This document shows positions 23,271-31,820 of a DNA stretch of 64,000 nucleotides, piece by piece. Each line of letters starts with the position of its first letter. The stretch's first letter is position 1. Position numbers and translations under genes: made by a program. Under the pieces are notes generated by a model. That model did no database searches. It saw only the letters and a program-made list of their open reading frames with translations, and was not told where the DNA came from. Origin of the DNA: Sphingomonas sp. 28-63-12 (GTDB taxonomy: Bacteria; Pseudomonadota; Alphaproteobacteria; Sphingomonadales; Sphingomonadaceae); contig NCGD01000001.1 of the NCBI GenBank assembly GCA_002281535.1, forward strand, positions 106,231 to 170,230, read 5' to 3'.

Positions 23271-24443
23271 ATGGCCGAACCCCAACCGCCTTTCATCGTT
23301 GACGACAATCGGCTGACCCTGCTCGATAAGGGCCCTGCCCGGCTTGAGGCACTGATCGCGCTGATCGATGCCGCGCAGGCGACGCTCAGGATCATCTATT
23401 ATATCTATGTCGATGATCGTGCCGGCAGCCGGGTCCGGGCGGCGCTGATCCGTGCAGCGGCGCGCGGCGTTGCGGTATCGCTGATCGTCGATGGCCTGGG
23501 CAGCGAGGCCGCAAGCCAGCGCCACTTTTTCGATCCGATGACGGCGGCCGGAATCAGCGTGTGCCGCTTCGTCCCGCGCTGGGGGCGCCGCTATCTGTTA
23601 CGCAATCACCAGAAGCTGGCGCTTGCCGACGGCGAAGGCGCTGCCCCGCGCGCGATCATCGGCGGATTCAATGTCGAGGATGCCTATTTCGGCACCCCCG
23701 CCGATCAGGCCTGGCGCGATCTGGGGCTGCTGGTCGAAGGGCCAGCGGCGATGCGGATTACGGGCTATTTCGATGCGCTTGCCCGATGGACGCGCCGGCC
23801 GCGCGCGCCGCTGCGAATCTTGCGCCGCTCGCTCGCGGCGTGGAGCGAACCGGGTGGATCGGTGCGCTGGCTATTCGGCGGCCCAACCCGTCGCCTGTCG
23901 CCCTGGGCGCATGCGATCAAGCACGATATCCAGCGCGCCGGGCGGCTCGATCTGATCAGCGCCTATTTCGCGCCCAGCCCGGCCATGCTGCGCCGGCTCG
24001 ATGCCGCCGGCATGCGCGGGCAGGTGCGGATCGTGCTGGCGTCGAAGAATGATCATGGCGCGGCGATCTGGGCATCGCGCTTCACCTATGCCGGACTGCT
24101 GCGCAAGCGCGTCGAAATTTACGAATATCAGCCGACCAAGCTTCACACCAAGCTCTTCCTGATCGACGATATCGTCTATATTGGCTCATCCAACTATGAT
24201 GTGCGCAGCCTCTTTCTGAACCTGGAAATGATGCTGCGGATCGAAGACGCCGGATTCGCCGCGCATGTGCGGGCCTATATCGACGGCGAAATCGCACAAT
24301 CGGAACGAATTACCGCGTCCTTGTACAAGGCCCGCACCGGCTGGTGGACCCGCCTGAAACAGGCTGTCGCCTTTTTCACCATGACGGTGCTCGATTATAA
24401 CGTGACCAAGGGCCTGAATTTCGGGCGGGAGCGGCGGCGTTAG
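23271..24443 (+). CDS. Phospholipase D / cardiolipin synthase-like protein
   Basis: 390 residues with two HKD motifs: N-H-Q-K-L-A-L-A-D-G (~115-124) and L-H-T-K-L-F-L-I-D-D (~285-294), each followed by G-F-N or G-S-S-N, the complete active site of the PLD superfamily. No N-terminal membrane helix is visible, so it is more like ClsB or ClsC than ClsA. It probably transfers phosphatidyl groups to make cardiolipin, or is a related transphosphatidylase. It is divergent from rpoZ. The start ATG 23271 has a weak ribosome-binding site. Confidence 0.88.
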   Translation: MAEPQPPFIVDDNRLTLLDKGPARLEALIALIDAAQATLRIIYYIYVDDRAGSRVRAALIRAAARGVAVSLIVDGLGSEAASQRHFFDPMTAAGISVCRFVPRWGRRYLLRNHQKLALADGEGAAPRAIIGGFNVEDAYFGTPADQAWRDLGLLVEGPAAMRITGYFDALARWTRRPRAPLRILRRSLAAWSEPGGSVRWLFGGPTRRLSPWAHAIKHDIQRAGRLDLISAYFAPSPAMLRRLDAAGMRGQVRIVLASKNDHGAAIWASRFTYAGLLRKRVEIYEYQPTKLHTKLFLIDDIVYIGSSNYDVRSLFLNLEMMLRIEDAGFAAHVRAYIDGEIAQSERITASLYKARTGWWTRLKQAVAFFTMTVLDYNVTKGLNFGRERRR

Positions 24444-24479
24444 GCTCGTTTCCCGTGAAACTGAGCCAGCCCCGCCAAT

Positions 24480-24566
24480 CCGGTCGCCCTGCGCTTGTCA
24501 AAGCGCTGCCTTCCTTCTCGGCTGTCGGCAAGACAAGCAGGGCTTCGACAAGCGCAGCCCGGACGG
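24480..24566. repeat. REP/MITE-like imperfect inverted repeat
   Basis: Two 37-bp arms (28 of 37 positions paired) around a 13-base centre. The best-matched core is CTGCGCTTGTC against GACAAGCGCAG, 11 bp perfect. The pattern GGCTTCGACAAGCGCAGCCC resembles a widespread intergenic repeat of proteobacterial genomes (REP-like, often written GCTTCGACAAGCTCAG). It fills most of the gap after the PLD gene and may stabilise mRNA ends. Confidence 0.65.
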
Positions 24567-24636
24567 CGATGATGATTCAATACATTGGAAAACAACGCCA
24601 CGCGCGTCCGCTTGCATCCAATGCGATTGCGCGATA

Positions 24637-24656
24637 TCTGTAGCGACCGCTACAGA
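24637..24656. promoter_or_regulatory. Perfect 20-bp palindrome, operator candidate
   Basis: TCTGTAGCG-AC-CGCTACAGA: two 9-bp arms, fully complementary, with a 2-bp centre. It ends 12 bp before ATG 24669, right next to the AAAGG Shine-Dalgarno, in front of the epoxide-hydrolase/monooxygenase/MFS unit. Size and symmetry fit a TetR-type repressor site. No TetR gene lies nearby; the closest regulator is the LysR at 26974. Confidence 0.65.
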
Positions 24657-24668
24657 AAGGCAGCTGCC

Positions 24669-25067
24669 ATGACCAATCCCACCGACCCCGGCGCTATTGT
24701 CGATCGCTTTCTCCGCTTGATGGCCGTCAAGGACTATGACGGCGCGCTGCCGCTGATCGCCGAGCATTGCCACTATCACAACATGCCGATGGAACCGGTA
24801 ATTGGCCCCGCCGCGGTCCGCGCCGTGCTCGAGCCCTTCTTCGCCCCGACGATCGAGAATGAATTCGTGATTCGGCACATGGTAACCGACGGTCCGCTGG
24901 TATTTGCCGAACGGCTTGATCGTCACCGGCTCGCGACAGGCTGGGTCGAACTGCCGGTGACCGGGATATTCGAAATCCATGACGGGCAAATCACGGCCTG
25001 GCGCGACTATTTCGATGCAGCGACACTGCTCAAGCAATGGCCGGCCTTGGGCGCCCTGTTCAGCTGA
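24669..25067 (+). CDS. Limonene-1,2-epoxide hydrolase family protein
   Basis: 132 residues of the SnoaL/LEH cone-like fold. LEH catalytic residues are in place: the R-x-D of E-R-L-D-R-H and the second Asp of W-R-D-Y-F-D (Asp-Arg-Asp triad of Rhodococcus LEH), plus V-T-G-I-F-E-I before G-Q-I-T-A-W. It hydrolyses small epoxides by direct water attack. ATG 24669 is preferred over an upstream in-frame start because the palindrome and Shine-Dalgarno lie between them. It is first in a likely three-gene unit with the monooxygenase-fold protein and the MFS transporter. Confidence 0.82.
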   Translation: MTNPTDPGAIVDRFLRLMAVKDYDGALPLIAEHCHYHNMPMEPVIGPAAVRAVLEPFFAPTIENEFVIRHMVTDGPLVFAERLDRHRLATGWVELPVTGIFEIHDGQITAWRDYFDAATLLKQWPALGALFS

Positions 25068-25105
25068 AGGCTTGCGCCCTGCCACCAACTGCCTAATCGG
25101 GCGAC

Positions 25106-25426
25106 ATGACCAATCGGGTGGGCCAGATTGCAGTGATCTTTCTGTCGGTGCGCACCGATCAGCATGGCGACGACTATGCGGCTGCTGCAGCGGCAATGGA
25201 TGGCCTGGCCGCAACCCAGCCCGGCTATTGCGGCATGGAGAGCGCGCGGGGCACCGATCAGCTCGGGATCACCGTCAGCTATTGGGCGGACGAGACGAGC
25301 GCCAAGGCGTGGCGCGATCACCCGGACCATCAGCGAATCCGCGATCTTGGCCGGGCGCGCTGGTATAGCCGCTACGAAGTCGTCGTCGCTGAGGTGACGC
25401 GCGATTATGCCTGGCAACGGTCATGA
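25106..25426 (+). CDS. Antibiotic-biosynthesis-monooxygenase (ABM) domain protein
   Basis: 106 residues of the dimeric ferredoxin-like ABM fold: I-A-V-I-F-L-S-V-R strand, Q-P-G-Y-C-G-M-E-S-A-R turn, V-S-Y-W-A-D-E-T-S-A-K-A-W-R-D-H-P-D-H pattern. Family members are cofactor-free oxygenases or heme-degrading enzymes; which applies here cannot be seen. The gap to the epoxide hydrolase is 38 bp and the stop overlaps the MFS gene by 4 bp. One could imagine epoxide formation and opening by the pair, but that is speculative. Confidence 0.8.
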   Translation: MTNRVGQIAVIFLSVRTDQHGDDYAAAAAAMDGLAATQPGYCGMESARGTDQLGITVSYWADETSAKAWRDHPDHQRIRDLGRARWYSRYEVVVAEVTRDYAWQRS

Positions 25427-26724
25427 AGCGCACTGCCCCCGATCGCGATTTCGTGCTGCTGTTCCTGGTGATGCTGACCATCGCGGCCGGCAACACGGCG
25501 CTGCAATCGGTGCTGCCGGCGCTCGGCCGATCGCTGCATGTCGCCGATAGCGGGGTGGCGGCGGCATTTTCGGTATCCGCGCTGCTTTGGGTATTGGCGG
25601 CGCCATTTTGGGCGCGGCGATCCGATGCGCATGGCCGGCGGGCGATGATCCTGCTCGGCATGGCCGGCTTTGCGGTCTCGCTCGGGCTGTGCGGCCTGTT
25701 CCTGATGGCCGGGATCAATGGCTGGATCAGCGGCAGCCTGGCCTTCATGCTCTTCATCATGGGTCGGTTGATCTATGGTGGCTTCGGTGCCGCCGCGCCG
25801 CCCGCAGTGCAGGCACTGGTGGCCGGGCGGACCAGCCGGGAAGACCGGACCAAGGCGCTCACCCTGCTCGCCTCGGCTTTCGGGCTCGGCACGATTCTGG
25901 GGCCGGCGATCGCGCCTTATCTGATTCTCGGCTGGCTGGGCCCGGTCCATATCGGGCTCGCCGGTCCCGCCTTCATCTTTTCGGCGTTCGGGCTGGCGAT
26001 GCTGGTCACCATCTACCGAATCCTGCCCGACGATCGCGGCAAGGCCATTGGCCATCATGCCGCCGTCAGCGCCTATCCGTCGATCGGCGGCCAGAGCAGC
26101 GGCGCCAGCATTACCGCGGCGACCGCTGCCGACACCGAACAGGTCGGTTATCGCGATCCCCGGATTCGCGGCTGGATGATCGCCGGCCTGGTGATGGGCC
26201 ATGCCCAGGCGATGACGGGTCAGGCAATCGGCTTTCTGGTGATCGATCGGCTGCACCTTGAGCCAGCGCTTGCCCTGCAACCGACCGGTCTGGTGCTGAT
26301 CATCGGCGCCGGTGCTGCCTTGTTGGCGCAATGGGGAATCATTCCCAACCTCAATCTCGATCCGCGCCGCCTGGTGCTGATCGGGCTGGTCATCGCCGCC
26401 ATCGGCACCGCGCTGACCGGGATGGCGACCTCGCTGTACAGCATTGCGCTTGCCTATGGCTTGGCGTCGCTGGGATTCGGCTTTACCCGGCCGGGCTTTA
26501 CCGCCGGGGCATCGCTGGCGGTGGGGCCGGAAGGCCAGGGATCGGTGGCGGGCAAGGTCACGTCGATCAATGGCGCCGCCTTTGTGCTTGGCCCCTCGAT
26601 CGGCGTCGGCCTGTATGAACTCTACAAGCCATTGCCCTATCTGATCGCCTCGGCCGCGTTGGTGACGATGCTGGTTTTCGCCTGGCAGCAGCTGCGCGAT
26701 CGCCCCACGCCTGCCATTGATTAA
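25423..26724 (+). CDS. Major facilitator superfamily transporter
   Basis: 433 residues with about 12 membrane helices and the MFS loop motif in F-W-A-R-R-S-D-A-H-G-R-R (motif A, between helices 2 and 3). The sequence G-F-G-F-T-R-P-G-F-T-A-G-A in the second half is a drug-efflux-like signature. The central loop (~200-250) is hydrophilic. It is coupled to the ABM gene by ATGA and is followed by the terminator at 26764. It is likely an exporter for the compound handled by the upstream enzymes, or an uptake carrier; direction not evident. Confidence 0.9.
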   Translation: MKRTAPDRDFVLLFLVMLTIAAGNTALQSVLPALGRSLHVADSGVAAAFSVSALLWVLAAPFWARRSDAHGRRAMILLGMAGFAVSLGLCGLFLMAGINGWISGSLAFMLFIMGRLIYGGFGAAAPPAVQALVAGRTSREDRTKALTLLASAFGLGTILGPAIAPYLILGWLGPVHIGLAGPAFIFSAFGLAMLVTIYRILPDDRGKAIGHHAAVSAYPSIGGQSSGASITAATAADTEQVGYRDPRIRGWMIAGLVMGHAQAMTGQAIGFLVIDRLHLEPALALQPTGLVLIIGAGAALLAQWGIIPNLNLDPRRLVLIGLVIAAIGTALTGMATSLYSIALAYGLASLGFGFTRPGFTAGASLAVGPEGQGSVAGKVTSINGAAFVLGPSIGVGLYELYKPLPYLIASAALVTMLVFAWQQLRDRPTPAID

Positions 26725-26763
26725 CGCCCTGCGCGTCGCGACAGGCCATTTCAGGCCAAAAAA

Positions 26764-26800
26764 AGGGCCGACCCCCGGAGGGATCGGCCTTGAAAGTTTT
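26764..26800 (+). terminator. Intrinsic terminator after the MFS gene
   Basis: GGCCGA (26766-26771) pairs with TCGGCC (26784-26789), extended inward by CCC/GGG past one mismatch around a CGGA loop. It is flanked by an A-run on the left and by GTTTTT shortly to the right, so it can work on either strand. Confidence 0.8.
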
Positions 26801-26973
26801 TAGGAGAGGATGCCTGAAAGGCCTGCTCTATGTGCAGTGCAGCAGATTATTGTGCAAGTGCGAAAAGAATAACCGCGATTGCAGAAAACGCATTTCATTG
26901 TGGCGCAAAACGCAACTTGCCTGTTATGCAATACCCAGTGAGCTTATGATGCAGCGCAACAGGGAGGAGCCCC

Positions 26974-27876
26974 TTGCGAAGATTGCCGCCACTGACCGCT
27001 ATTGAGGCCTTCGTCCAGGTCGCCAGGCTGGGCTCGGTGAAAGCCGCTGCCCAGGAGCTCGCTCTCTCGGCCCCGGCGCTCAGCCGCCGTGTTCAGGCGC
27101 TGGAGCGCTTTATCGGCCGGCCGCTGTTCGATCGCCGCCATCAGGCGATGCAACTCAACAGCGATGGCGAGCGGCTGATCATGCAAATCGCGCCCGCGCT
27201 CGAAAATATCTCCGATGCGGTCGAATCGATGACCAGCGGCGCCGATATGCTGCGGCTGCGGCTGGGTGTGCTGCCGCTGTTCGCGGCGCAGCGGCTGTTT
27301 CCCAAGCTCCCGGCGCTGCGGTTGCTCTACCCCGAACTCCATCTCGACATTGATACCGCCGGCCATAGCACCAGCCGGCTGGGCGAGGGGCTCGACGCCG
27401 CGATCGTGCTCCAGCGTGATGTCGATCCCGCGCTCTATGCCCGGCGACTCGATCGCAACAACATCTATGTCATCGGCGCCCGCACCCTGATCGAAGGCGA
27501 TTCGCCGATCACCAAACCGAGCCAGCTGGCGACGTTGACCGCGCTGGTCCACCGCGACATGCCCGATACGTTCACCAGCTGGCGCAACGCCGCCGGGCTG
27601 GCCGATCTGGAACCGCGCGCGGTCGATCATTTCGATTCGGGCGCACTGATGCTGGAGGCGGTCGCGCAAGGCCTTGGTGTCGCCTTCATGCACGCCAATC
27701 ATTACGAAGACGCGCATGATCCGCGGCTTGTCCGCCTGTTCGATATCGTCGTTGAGAGTCCCTACAGCTACTGGTTCGTCTGCCGCCCCCGCGCACTGCA
27801 ACAGCGCCCAGTCAAGCTGTTCCACGATTGGCTGATCGACGCGCTGGGCACATCCGAGGGCATTTCGGGCAACTGA
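26974..27876 (+). CDS. LysR-family transcriptional regulator
   Basis: 300 residues. The N-terminal winged helix (3-62) reads L-P-P-L-T-A-I-E-A-F-V-Q-V-A-R-L-G-S-V-K-A with the S-A-P-A-L-S-R-R-V-Q-A-L-E recognition helix. The effector-binding domain runs from ~92. The start is TTG 26974 with GGGAGGAG at a good distance. It is separated from the MFS unit by the terminator and a 180-bp leader, so it has its own promoter. LysR proteins usually control neighbours; the L-P-P-L-T-A form is typical of GcvA-like members. Its target is not evident. Confidence 0.92.
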   Translation: MRRLPPLTAIEAFVQVARLGSVKAAAQELALSAPALSRRVQALERFIGRPLFDRRHQAMQLNSDGERLIMQIAPALENISDAVESMTSGADMLRLRLGVLPLFAAQRLFPKLPALRLLYPELHLDIDTAGHSTSRLGEGLDAAIVLQRDVDPALYARRLDRNNIYVIGARTLIEGDSPITKPSQLATLTALVHRDMPDTFTSWRNAAGLADLEPRAVDHFDSGALMLEAVAQGLGVAFMHANHYEDAHDPRLVRLFDIVVESPYSYWFVCRPRALQQRPVKLFHDWLIDALGTSEGISGN

Positions 27877-27908
27877 CCCGGTTAGCCCGCGCGTCGATCG
27901 CGCCTCGT

Positions 27909-28364
27909 TCAGGCAGCGCGCATCGTCACGATCTTGCCCGGCGCACGCGGCGGCTCACCTTTGGGCAGCGCATCGATATGCTCCATACCGGCCGTCACCT
28001 GTCCCCAGACGGTATATTGGCCGTCGAGGAAGCGGGCATCGTCAAAGCACACGAAGAACTGGCTGTTGGCGCTATTGGGCGCAGATGACCGCGCCATTGA
28101 GCAAACCCCGCGCACATGCGGCTCCTTGCTGAATTCAGCCTTGAGATCGGGATTCTCGGAACCGCCCATGCCGGTGCCGGTCGGGTCGCCGCCCTGCGCC
28201 ATGAATCCGGGGATCACCCGGTGAAAGATGACGCCGTCGTAAAAGCCCTCATTGGCCAGCGAGCCGATCCGCTCGACATGGCCAGGGGCCAGATCGGGGC
28301 GCAGCTTGATCGTTACATCGCCGCTTTCCAGCGTCATCGTCAGCGTTTCGAATTGGTCGGCCAT
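27909..28364 (-). CDS. Peptidyl-prolyl cis-trans isomerase, cyclophilin type
   Basis: 151 residues, cytoplasmic (no signal peptide). Cyclophilin core: Y-D-G-V-I-F-H-R-V-I-P-G-F-M-A-Q-G-G-D-P-T-G-T-G with the catalytic Arg and F-M-A-Q-G-G, S-M-A-R (normally M-A-R/N), S-Q-F-F-V and L-D-G-Q-Y-T-V-W-G-Q-V. It catalyses proline isomerisation in protein folding. The start is ATG 28364 with GAGG upstream; a longer frame from 28430 adds an unlikely N-terminus. It is convergent with the LysR gene. Confidence 0.94.
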   Translation of the reverse strand: MADQFETLTMTLESGDVTIKLRPDLAPGHVERIGSLANEGFYDGVIFHRVIPGFMAQGGDPTGTGMGGSENPDLKAEFSKEPHVRGVCSMARSSAPNSANSQFFVCFDDARFLDGQYTVWGQVTAGMEHIDALPKGEPPRAPGKIVTMRAA

Positions 28365-28453
28365 GGGGAATCCTCGAATTGGCAAAAGATGAGGCGGCCC
28401 TAGCGAGCCGCGCGCGCGCTTGCAAATCATGTGCGATTGGCTTTGTTGATCGA

Positions 28454-28482
28454 GGCGGCTAGAGGGCGGTGCTATAGCCGCC
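28454..28482 (+). promoter_or_regulatory. Leader hairpin upstream of mgtE
   Basis: GGCGGCTA (28454-28461) and TAGCCGCC (28475-28482) form a perfect 8-bp stem with a 13-base loop, 19 bp before the mgtE start and just ahead of the GGGAGG Shine-Dalgarno. It does not resemble the ykoK Mg riboswitch. It could be an attenuator, or a TATAGC -10 box may lie in its right arm. Confidence 0.35.
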
Positions 28483-28501
28483 AGCGACGGGAGGTCGGAC
28501 G

Positions 28502-29902
28502 ATGAGCGAGACCGAACTCGACCAACACGAAGCCGAGAGCAACCAGCTCGACGAGGATGACCGGCTCAAGCCCGCATTCGTCTCCGCCGTGCTGGCCGCA
28601 CTCAATGACGGCGACGCCGAGGGTGCCCGGGCGCTGGTCGAGCCGCTTCACCCGGCCGACATCGCTGATCTGTTCGAGCTTGTTCCGGCCGATCAGCGCG
28701 CGCCGCTCGCCACCGCCATTGCCGACCTCCTCGACGGCGATGTGTTCGCCGAGATGAACGATTATGTGCGCGAGGCGCTGATCGACGCGCTCGAGCCGCA
28801 TCAAATCGCGACGATTGCCGCCGAACTCGATACCGATGATGCGGTCGCCATCATCGAGGACATGGAGGAGAGCGATCAGCGCGCCGTGTTGCGCGCGCTC
28901 GACCCCGATGATCGCGCCGCGATCGAAGAGGCATTGTCCTATCCGGAGGAGTCCGCCGGCCGCTTGATGCAGCGCGAACTGATCGCGGTGCCGGAACATT
29001 GGACCGTCGGCGACGTGCTCGATTATCTCCGCGGCAATGACGATTTGACCACCGATTTCTGGGAAATCTTCGTCGTCGATCCGGCACACAAGCCAGTTGG
29101 CGCCTGCCAACTGTCGTGGATCATGCGCACGCCGCGCACCGTCGCGATCGGTGACGTCATGAAGCGCGAGCAGACGCTGATCCCGGTCGAGATGGATCAG
29201 GAGGAAGTCGCGCTGCGCTTCCAGAAATATGCGCTGATCTCCGCCGCCGTCGTCGATCCCGCCGGCCGGCTGGTCGGCATGATCACCGTCGATGACATCG
29301 TCCACATCATCAGCCAGGAAGCGGGCGAGGATATCCTGCGGCTGTCCGGTGCCGGTGAAGGGGACATCAATGAACCGATTCACCTCACGGTGCGCACCCG
29401 CGTGACCTGGCTGATCGTCAATCTGGGCACCGCCATTCTGGCGGCGTCGGTGGTCGGCGCGTTTCAGGGCGAAATTGCCCGCTTCGCGCTGCTGGCCGTC
29501 CTGATGCCGATCGTGTCGGGCATGGGCGGCAATGCCGGCACCCAAACGCTGGCGGTGGTGGTCCGCGCCTTGGCCACCAATCAGCTGACCAGTTCGAACA
29601 CCCGCCGGATGATCTTCCGCGAATTGCGCATTGCCGCCGCCAACGGCGCGATGCTGGGTGTGCTGATCGGCACCGGTACCTATCTGATTTTCGGGCGCAG
29701 CGATCTGGCGCTGGTGATCGGCCTTGCGATGATCATCAACAATCTGGTGGCTGGCCTCTCCGGGGTTCTGGTGCCAGTGGCGCTGGAGCGCGCAGAGGTC
29801 GATCCGGCTGTCTCCTCTGCGGTTTTCGTGACAATGATGACCGATGTGATGGGATTTTTCTCGTTTCTCGGCCTTGCCTCGCTTTGGGGGCTGGGCGCCT
29901 GA
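28502..29902 (+). CDS. mgtE: Magnesium transporter MgtE
   Basis: 466 residues: MgtE_N superhelical domain (~30-150), paired CBS domains (~155-280, D-Y-L-R-G, V-D-P-A-G-R-L-V-G-M-I-T-V-D-D) and a five-helix transport domain (~300-466) containing P-I-V-S-G-M-G-G-N-A-G-T-Q-T, the pore signature, and a late Asp in T-M-M-T-D-V-M-G-F-F. It is a Mg2+ channel gated by cytoplasmic Mg2+ binding between the N, CBS and plug parts. Start ATG 28502 with GGGAGG. The leader hairpin at 28454 may matter for control. Confidence 0.95.
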   Translation: MSETELDQHEAESNQLDEDDRLKPAFVSAVLAALNDGDAEGARALVEPLHPADIADLFELVPADQRAPLATAIADLLDGDVFAEMNDYVREALIDALEPHQIATIAAELDTDDAVAIIEDMEESDQRAVLRALDPDDRAAIEEALSYPEESAGRLMQRELIAVPEHWTVGDVLDYLRGNDDLTTDFWEIFVVDPAHKPVGACQLSWIMRTPRTVAIGDVMKREQTLIPVEMDQEEVALRFQKYALISAAVVDPAGRLVGMITVDDIVHIISQEAGEDILRLSGAGEGDINEPIHLTVRTRVTWLIVNLGTAILAASVVGAFQGEIARFALLAVLMPIVSGMGGNAGTQTLAVVVRALATNQLTSSNTRRMIFRELRIAAANGAMLGVLIGTGTYLIFGRSDLALVIGLAMIINNLVAGLSGVLVPVALERAEVDPAVSSAVFVTMMTDVMGFFSFLGLASLWGLGA

Positions 29903-29941
29903 CTTGACGCGCGCTGGCGAAAAGCCAATTCGCCACTCACC

Positions 29942-30346
29942 ATGCCCCTCCATCTCACCAAGGTCGCGTTCGGCGCTACCGGCACCGATCATCTCGCAGA
30001 ACGACTCCTGGCGCGCGCCGCCGACGGGCCACTGTTCCTGACGACACGGTATCTGCCCAAACGACACGCCGAGATTGCCGGGCTGGGATCGCTGTTCTGG
30101 ATTCTCAAGCACCAGCTGATCGCCCGGTCGCCGATCACCGGCTTTGGCGAAGCAGAAGCGGGCAAAGTGGCAATCCTGCTTGATCCGCAGCTGATTCTCG
30201 TCAGCGCAATGCCCAAGCGGGCGCATCAGGGCTGGCGCTATCTTGAGGGCGGCGACGCCCCGGCCGACTTGGTTGGCGATGCCACCGACAGCGATCAGAT
30301 GCCGGCCATGCTGATGAGCAAGCTGACCGCCCTGGCGCTACTTTGA
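29942..30346 (+). CDS. DUF1489 family protein
   Basis: 134 residues, soluble. Matches the alphaproteobacterial DUF1489 family: opening L-H-L-T-K-V-A-F-G, then L-T-T-R-Y-L-P-K-R, G-S-L-F-W-I-L-K-H and a G-W-R-Y-L near the end. Function unknown. It lies 39 bp after mgtE in the same direction; its stop region overlaps the convergent GIN-domain gene by 9 bp. Confidence 0.85.
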   Translation: MPLHLTKVAFGATGTDHLAERLLARAADGPLFLTTRYLPKRHAEIAGLGSLFWILKHQLIARSPITGFGEAEAGKVAILLDPQLILVSAMPKRAHQGWRYLEGGDAPADLVGDATDSDQMPAMLMSKLTALALL

Positions 30347-31033
30347 CTGGCAGAGAATTGGCCCACCGCCCGAAGACTGCACACGGCAGGCGGGTTTGCC
30401 GGCAACCGTGATCGCACCGAGCCCGGTCGACGAGACATCAGCAGTGTAGCGCGCAGCGACATGCACTTCGCCATTGCCCTCGGATCGGCCGATCAGGTCT
30501 TTGGCGATCAGCGCCGTTGCCTCGATCGTGCCGGGGCCGGAAAGCTGATAGCGGGCGCGCCCCACGCGCCCGGCCAACGTCATCGTACCGGCACCGATCA
30601 CGGTGACGTTGAGCTGATCGGCATCGATGCCCTGCACGCTCAGGCCGCCCGCGCCATTGACCGACAGGTCGATCCGTTGGTTGACCATCGGTGCGATCAC
30701 CAGCCGGCCGCCGCCATTGACATTGGCGGCGCGCAGATCGGGGGTGGTCAGCGTGATCACCAGCGGGATTTTGGGCGGTGCCGGGCTTTCGCCAACCGCC
30801 AGCACCCGCGCGCGCACGATCATTGTCTGGCCTTCGACCGTGATCACCAGCGCATCGAGCGCGTGATCGTCGCCGCTTGCCCGCCCGCCCGGCGCCTTGC
30901 CGGTGGTCAGCTTGACCTCATAAGGCCCCTCGATCCGGATCCGGTCGAAGCTGCCGATCGAATAGGTTCGATCGGCCGCCTGCGCCGGAAATGCGGTTAG
31001 GACAAGCAACGGGGGTAGCAACAGACGGATCAT
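30338..31033 (-). CDS. GIN-domain (DUF2807) secreted protein
   Basis: 231 residues. Signal peptide M-I-R-L-L-L-P-P-L-L-V-L-T-A-F-P-A-Q-A. The body is a DUF2807 (head GIN) domain, a right-handed beta-helix with I-R-I-E-G-P-Y-E-V early and repeated G-A-G/G-P-G-T turns. The cysteines are near the C-terminus. Such envelope proteins have no known activity. The start ATG 31033 is chosen for the signal peptide; GTG 31078 is a longer alternative. It follows the GIN lipoprotein gene by about 50 bp, likely as an operon. Confidence 0.82.
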   Translation of the reverse strand: MIRLLLPPLLVLTAFPAQAADRTYSIGSFDRIRIEGPYEVKLTTGKAPGGRASGDDHALDALVITVEGQTMIVRARVLAVGESPAPPKIPLVITLTTPDLRAANVNGGGRLVIAPMVNQRIDLSVNGAGGLSVQGIDADQLNVTVIGAGTMTLAGRVGRARYQLSGPGTIEATALIAKDLIGRSEGNGEVHVAARYTADVSSTGLGAITVAGKPACRVQSSGGGPILCQSK

Positions 31034-31083
31034 CGACTGTGCATCGCACCGATTCGCCCCTGCCGACAAGCCCGGCACCGCGG

Positions 31084-31809
31084 TTACTTACCGCAGTTGA
31101 CCGTGCCCGACCCCATTTTGCTGGTAGTGCAGGTCGCCCCCTTGCCCATGTCGGCGTCACCCGATCCCATGATCGAAACCGTGGCGGGTCCGTTAACATC
31201 GGCCTTGACGCTGCCCGAGCCGGCGATCGAGGCATCTGCCCCGCGCGCCTTGACGCCGGCGGCATCGATATCGCCTGACCCCGCGATCGCCATCTTGAGC
31301 TTGTCAGCGCTGCCCTTGGCGGTGATGCCACCTGAGCCGGCGATCGAGAATCTAGCCGCCTTCACGCTGAGCGCGGCAATTGTGATATTGCCGGAGCCAG
31401 CGGTGGAGGCGTCGAGTGCATCGCCTTCGGCGCGGTCGATCGTCATGTCGCCCGAACCGGCAACGCCGGCATCGATCAGCCGCGGCATCGTCACGAAAAT
31501 CCGCGCATTCCCGCTATTGCCCCAATTGAAGCTGGGATCGGATTTGCGACCGATCTTGAGTGTGCTGCCATCACGCTCGATCTTGAGGCGGTCGAGCACA
31601 TCGCTCGGCCCTTCGGCGCGAACGCTGAAGCTGCTGCCCAGCTTGATGTCGACGTCATCGGAACCGCGCAGCGCAACGCCGGTGAAATCGCGCACCGCAT
31701 AATTGCGGGTGGTGCCGGAACCCGAACCGGCAACGTCACGCGAACTACCCAGGGCACCTGCCGAGCAGGCGGCGATCGGTAACGAAGCGAGCAGAATGAA
31801 CAGGCGCAT
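31084..31809 (-). CDS. GIN-domain (DUF2807) lipoprotein
   Basis: 241 residues. Lipobox L-P-I-A-A-C (Cys 15) marks a lipoprotein. The beta-helical GIN domain has many regularly spaced A-G-S-G-D/N turns. It is paralogous to the next gene. The Shine-Dalgarno AAGGGAG begins inside the right arm of the 12-bp inverted repeat at 31821-31852, so expression is probably controlled at that site. Two cysteines near the C-terminus may form a disulfide. Confidence 0.85.
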   Translation of the reverse strand: MRLFILLASLPIAACSAGALGSSRDVAGSGSGTTRNYAVRDFTGVALRGSDDVDIKLGSSFSVRAEGPSDVLDRLKIERDGSTLKIGRKSDPSFNWGNSGNARIFVTMPRLIDAGVAGSGDMTIDRAEGDALDASTAGSGNITIAALSVKAARFSIAGSGGITAKGSADKLKMAIAGSGDIDAAGVKARGADASIAGSGSVKADVNGPATVSIMGSGDADMGKGATCTTSKMGSGTVNCGK

Positions 31810-31820
31810 CGGTCAATTCT

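Noticed and set aside
26790-27005. 71-codon frame between the terminator and the LysR gene
   Set aside because: Starts inside the terminator tail, runs into the LysR gene in another frame, and looks like an untranslated leader.
28472-30226. 584-codon minus-strand frame opposite mgtE
   Set aside because: His/Arg/Gln-rich shadow; MgtE on the plus strand is unambiguous.
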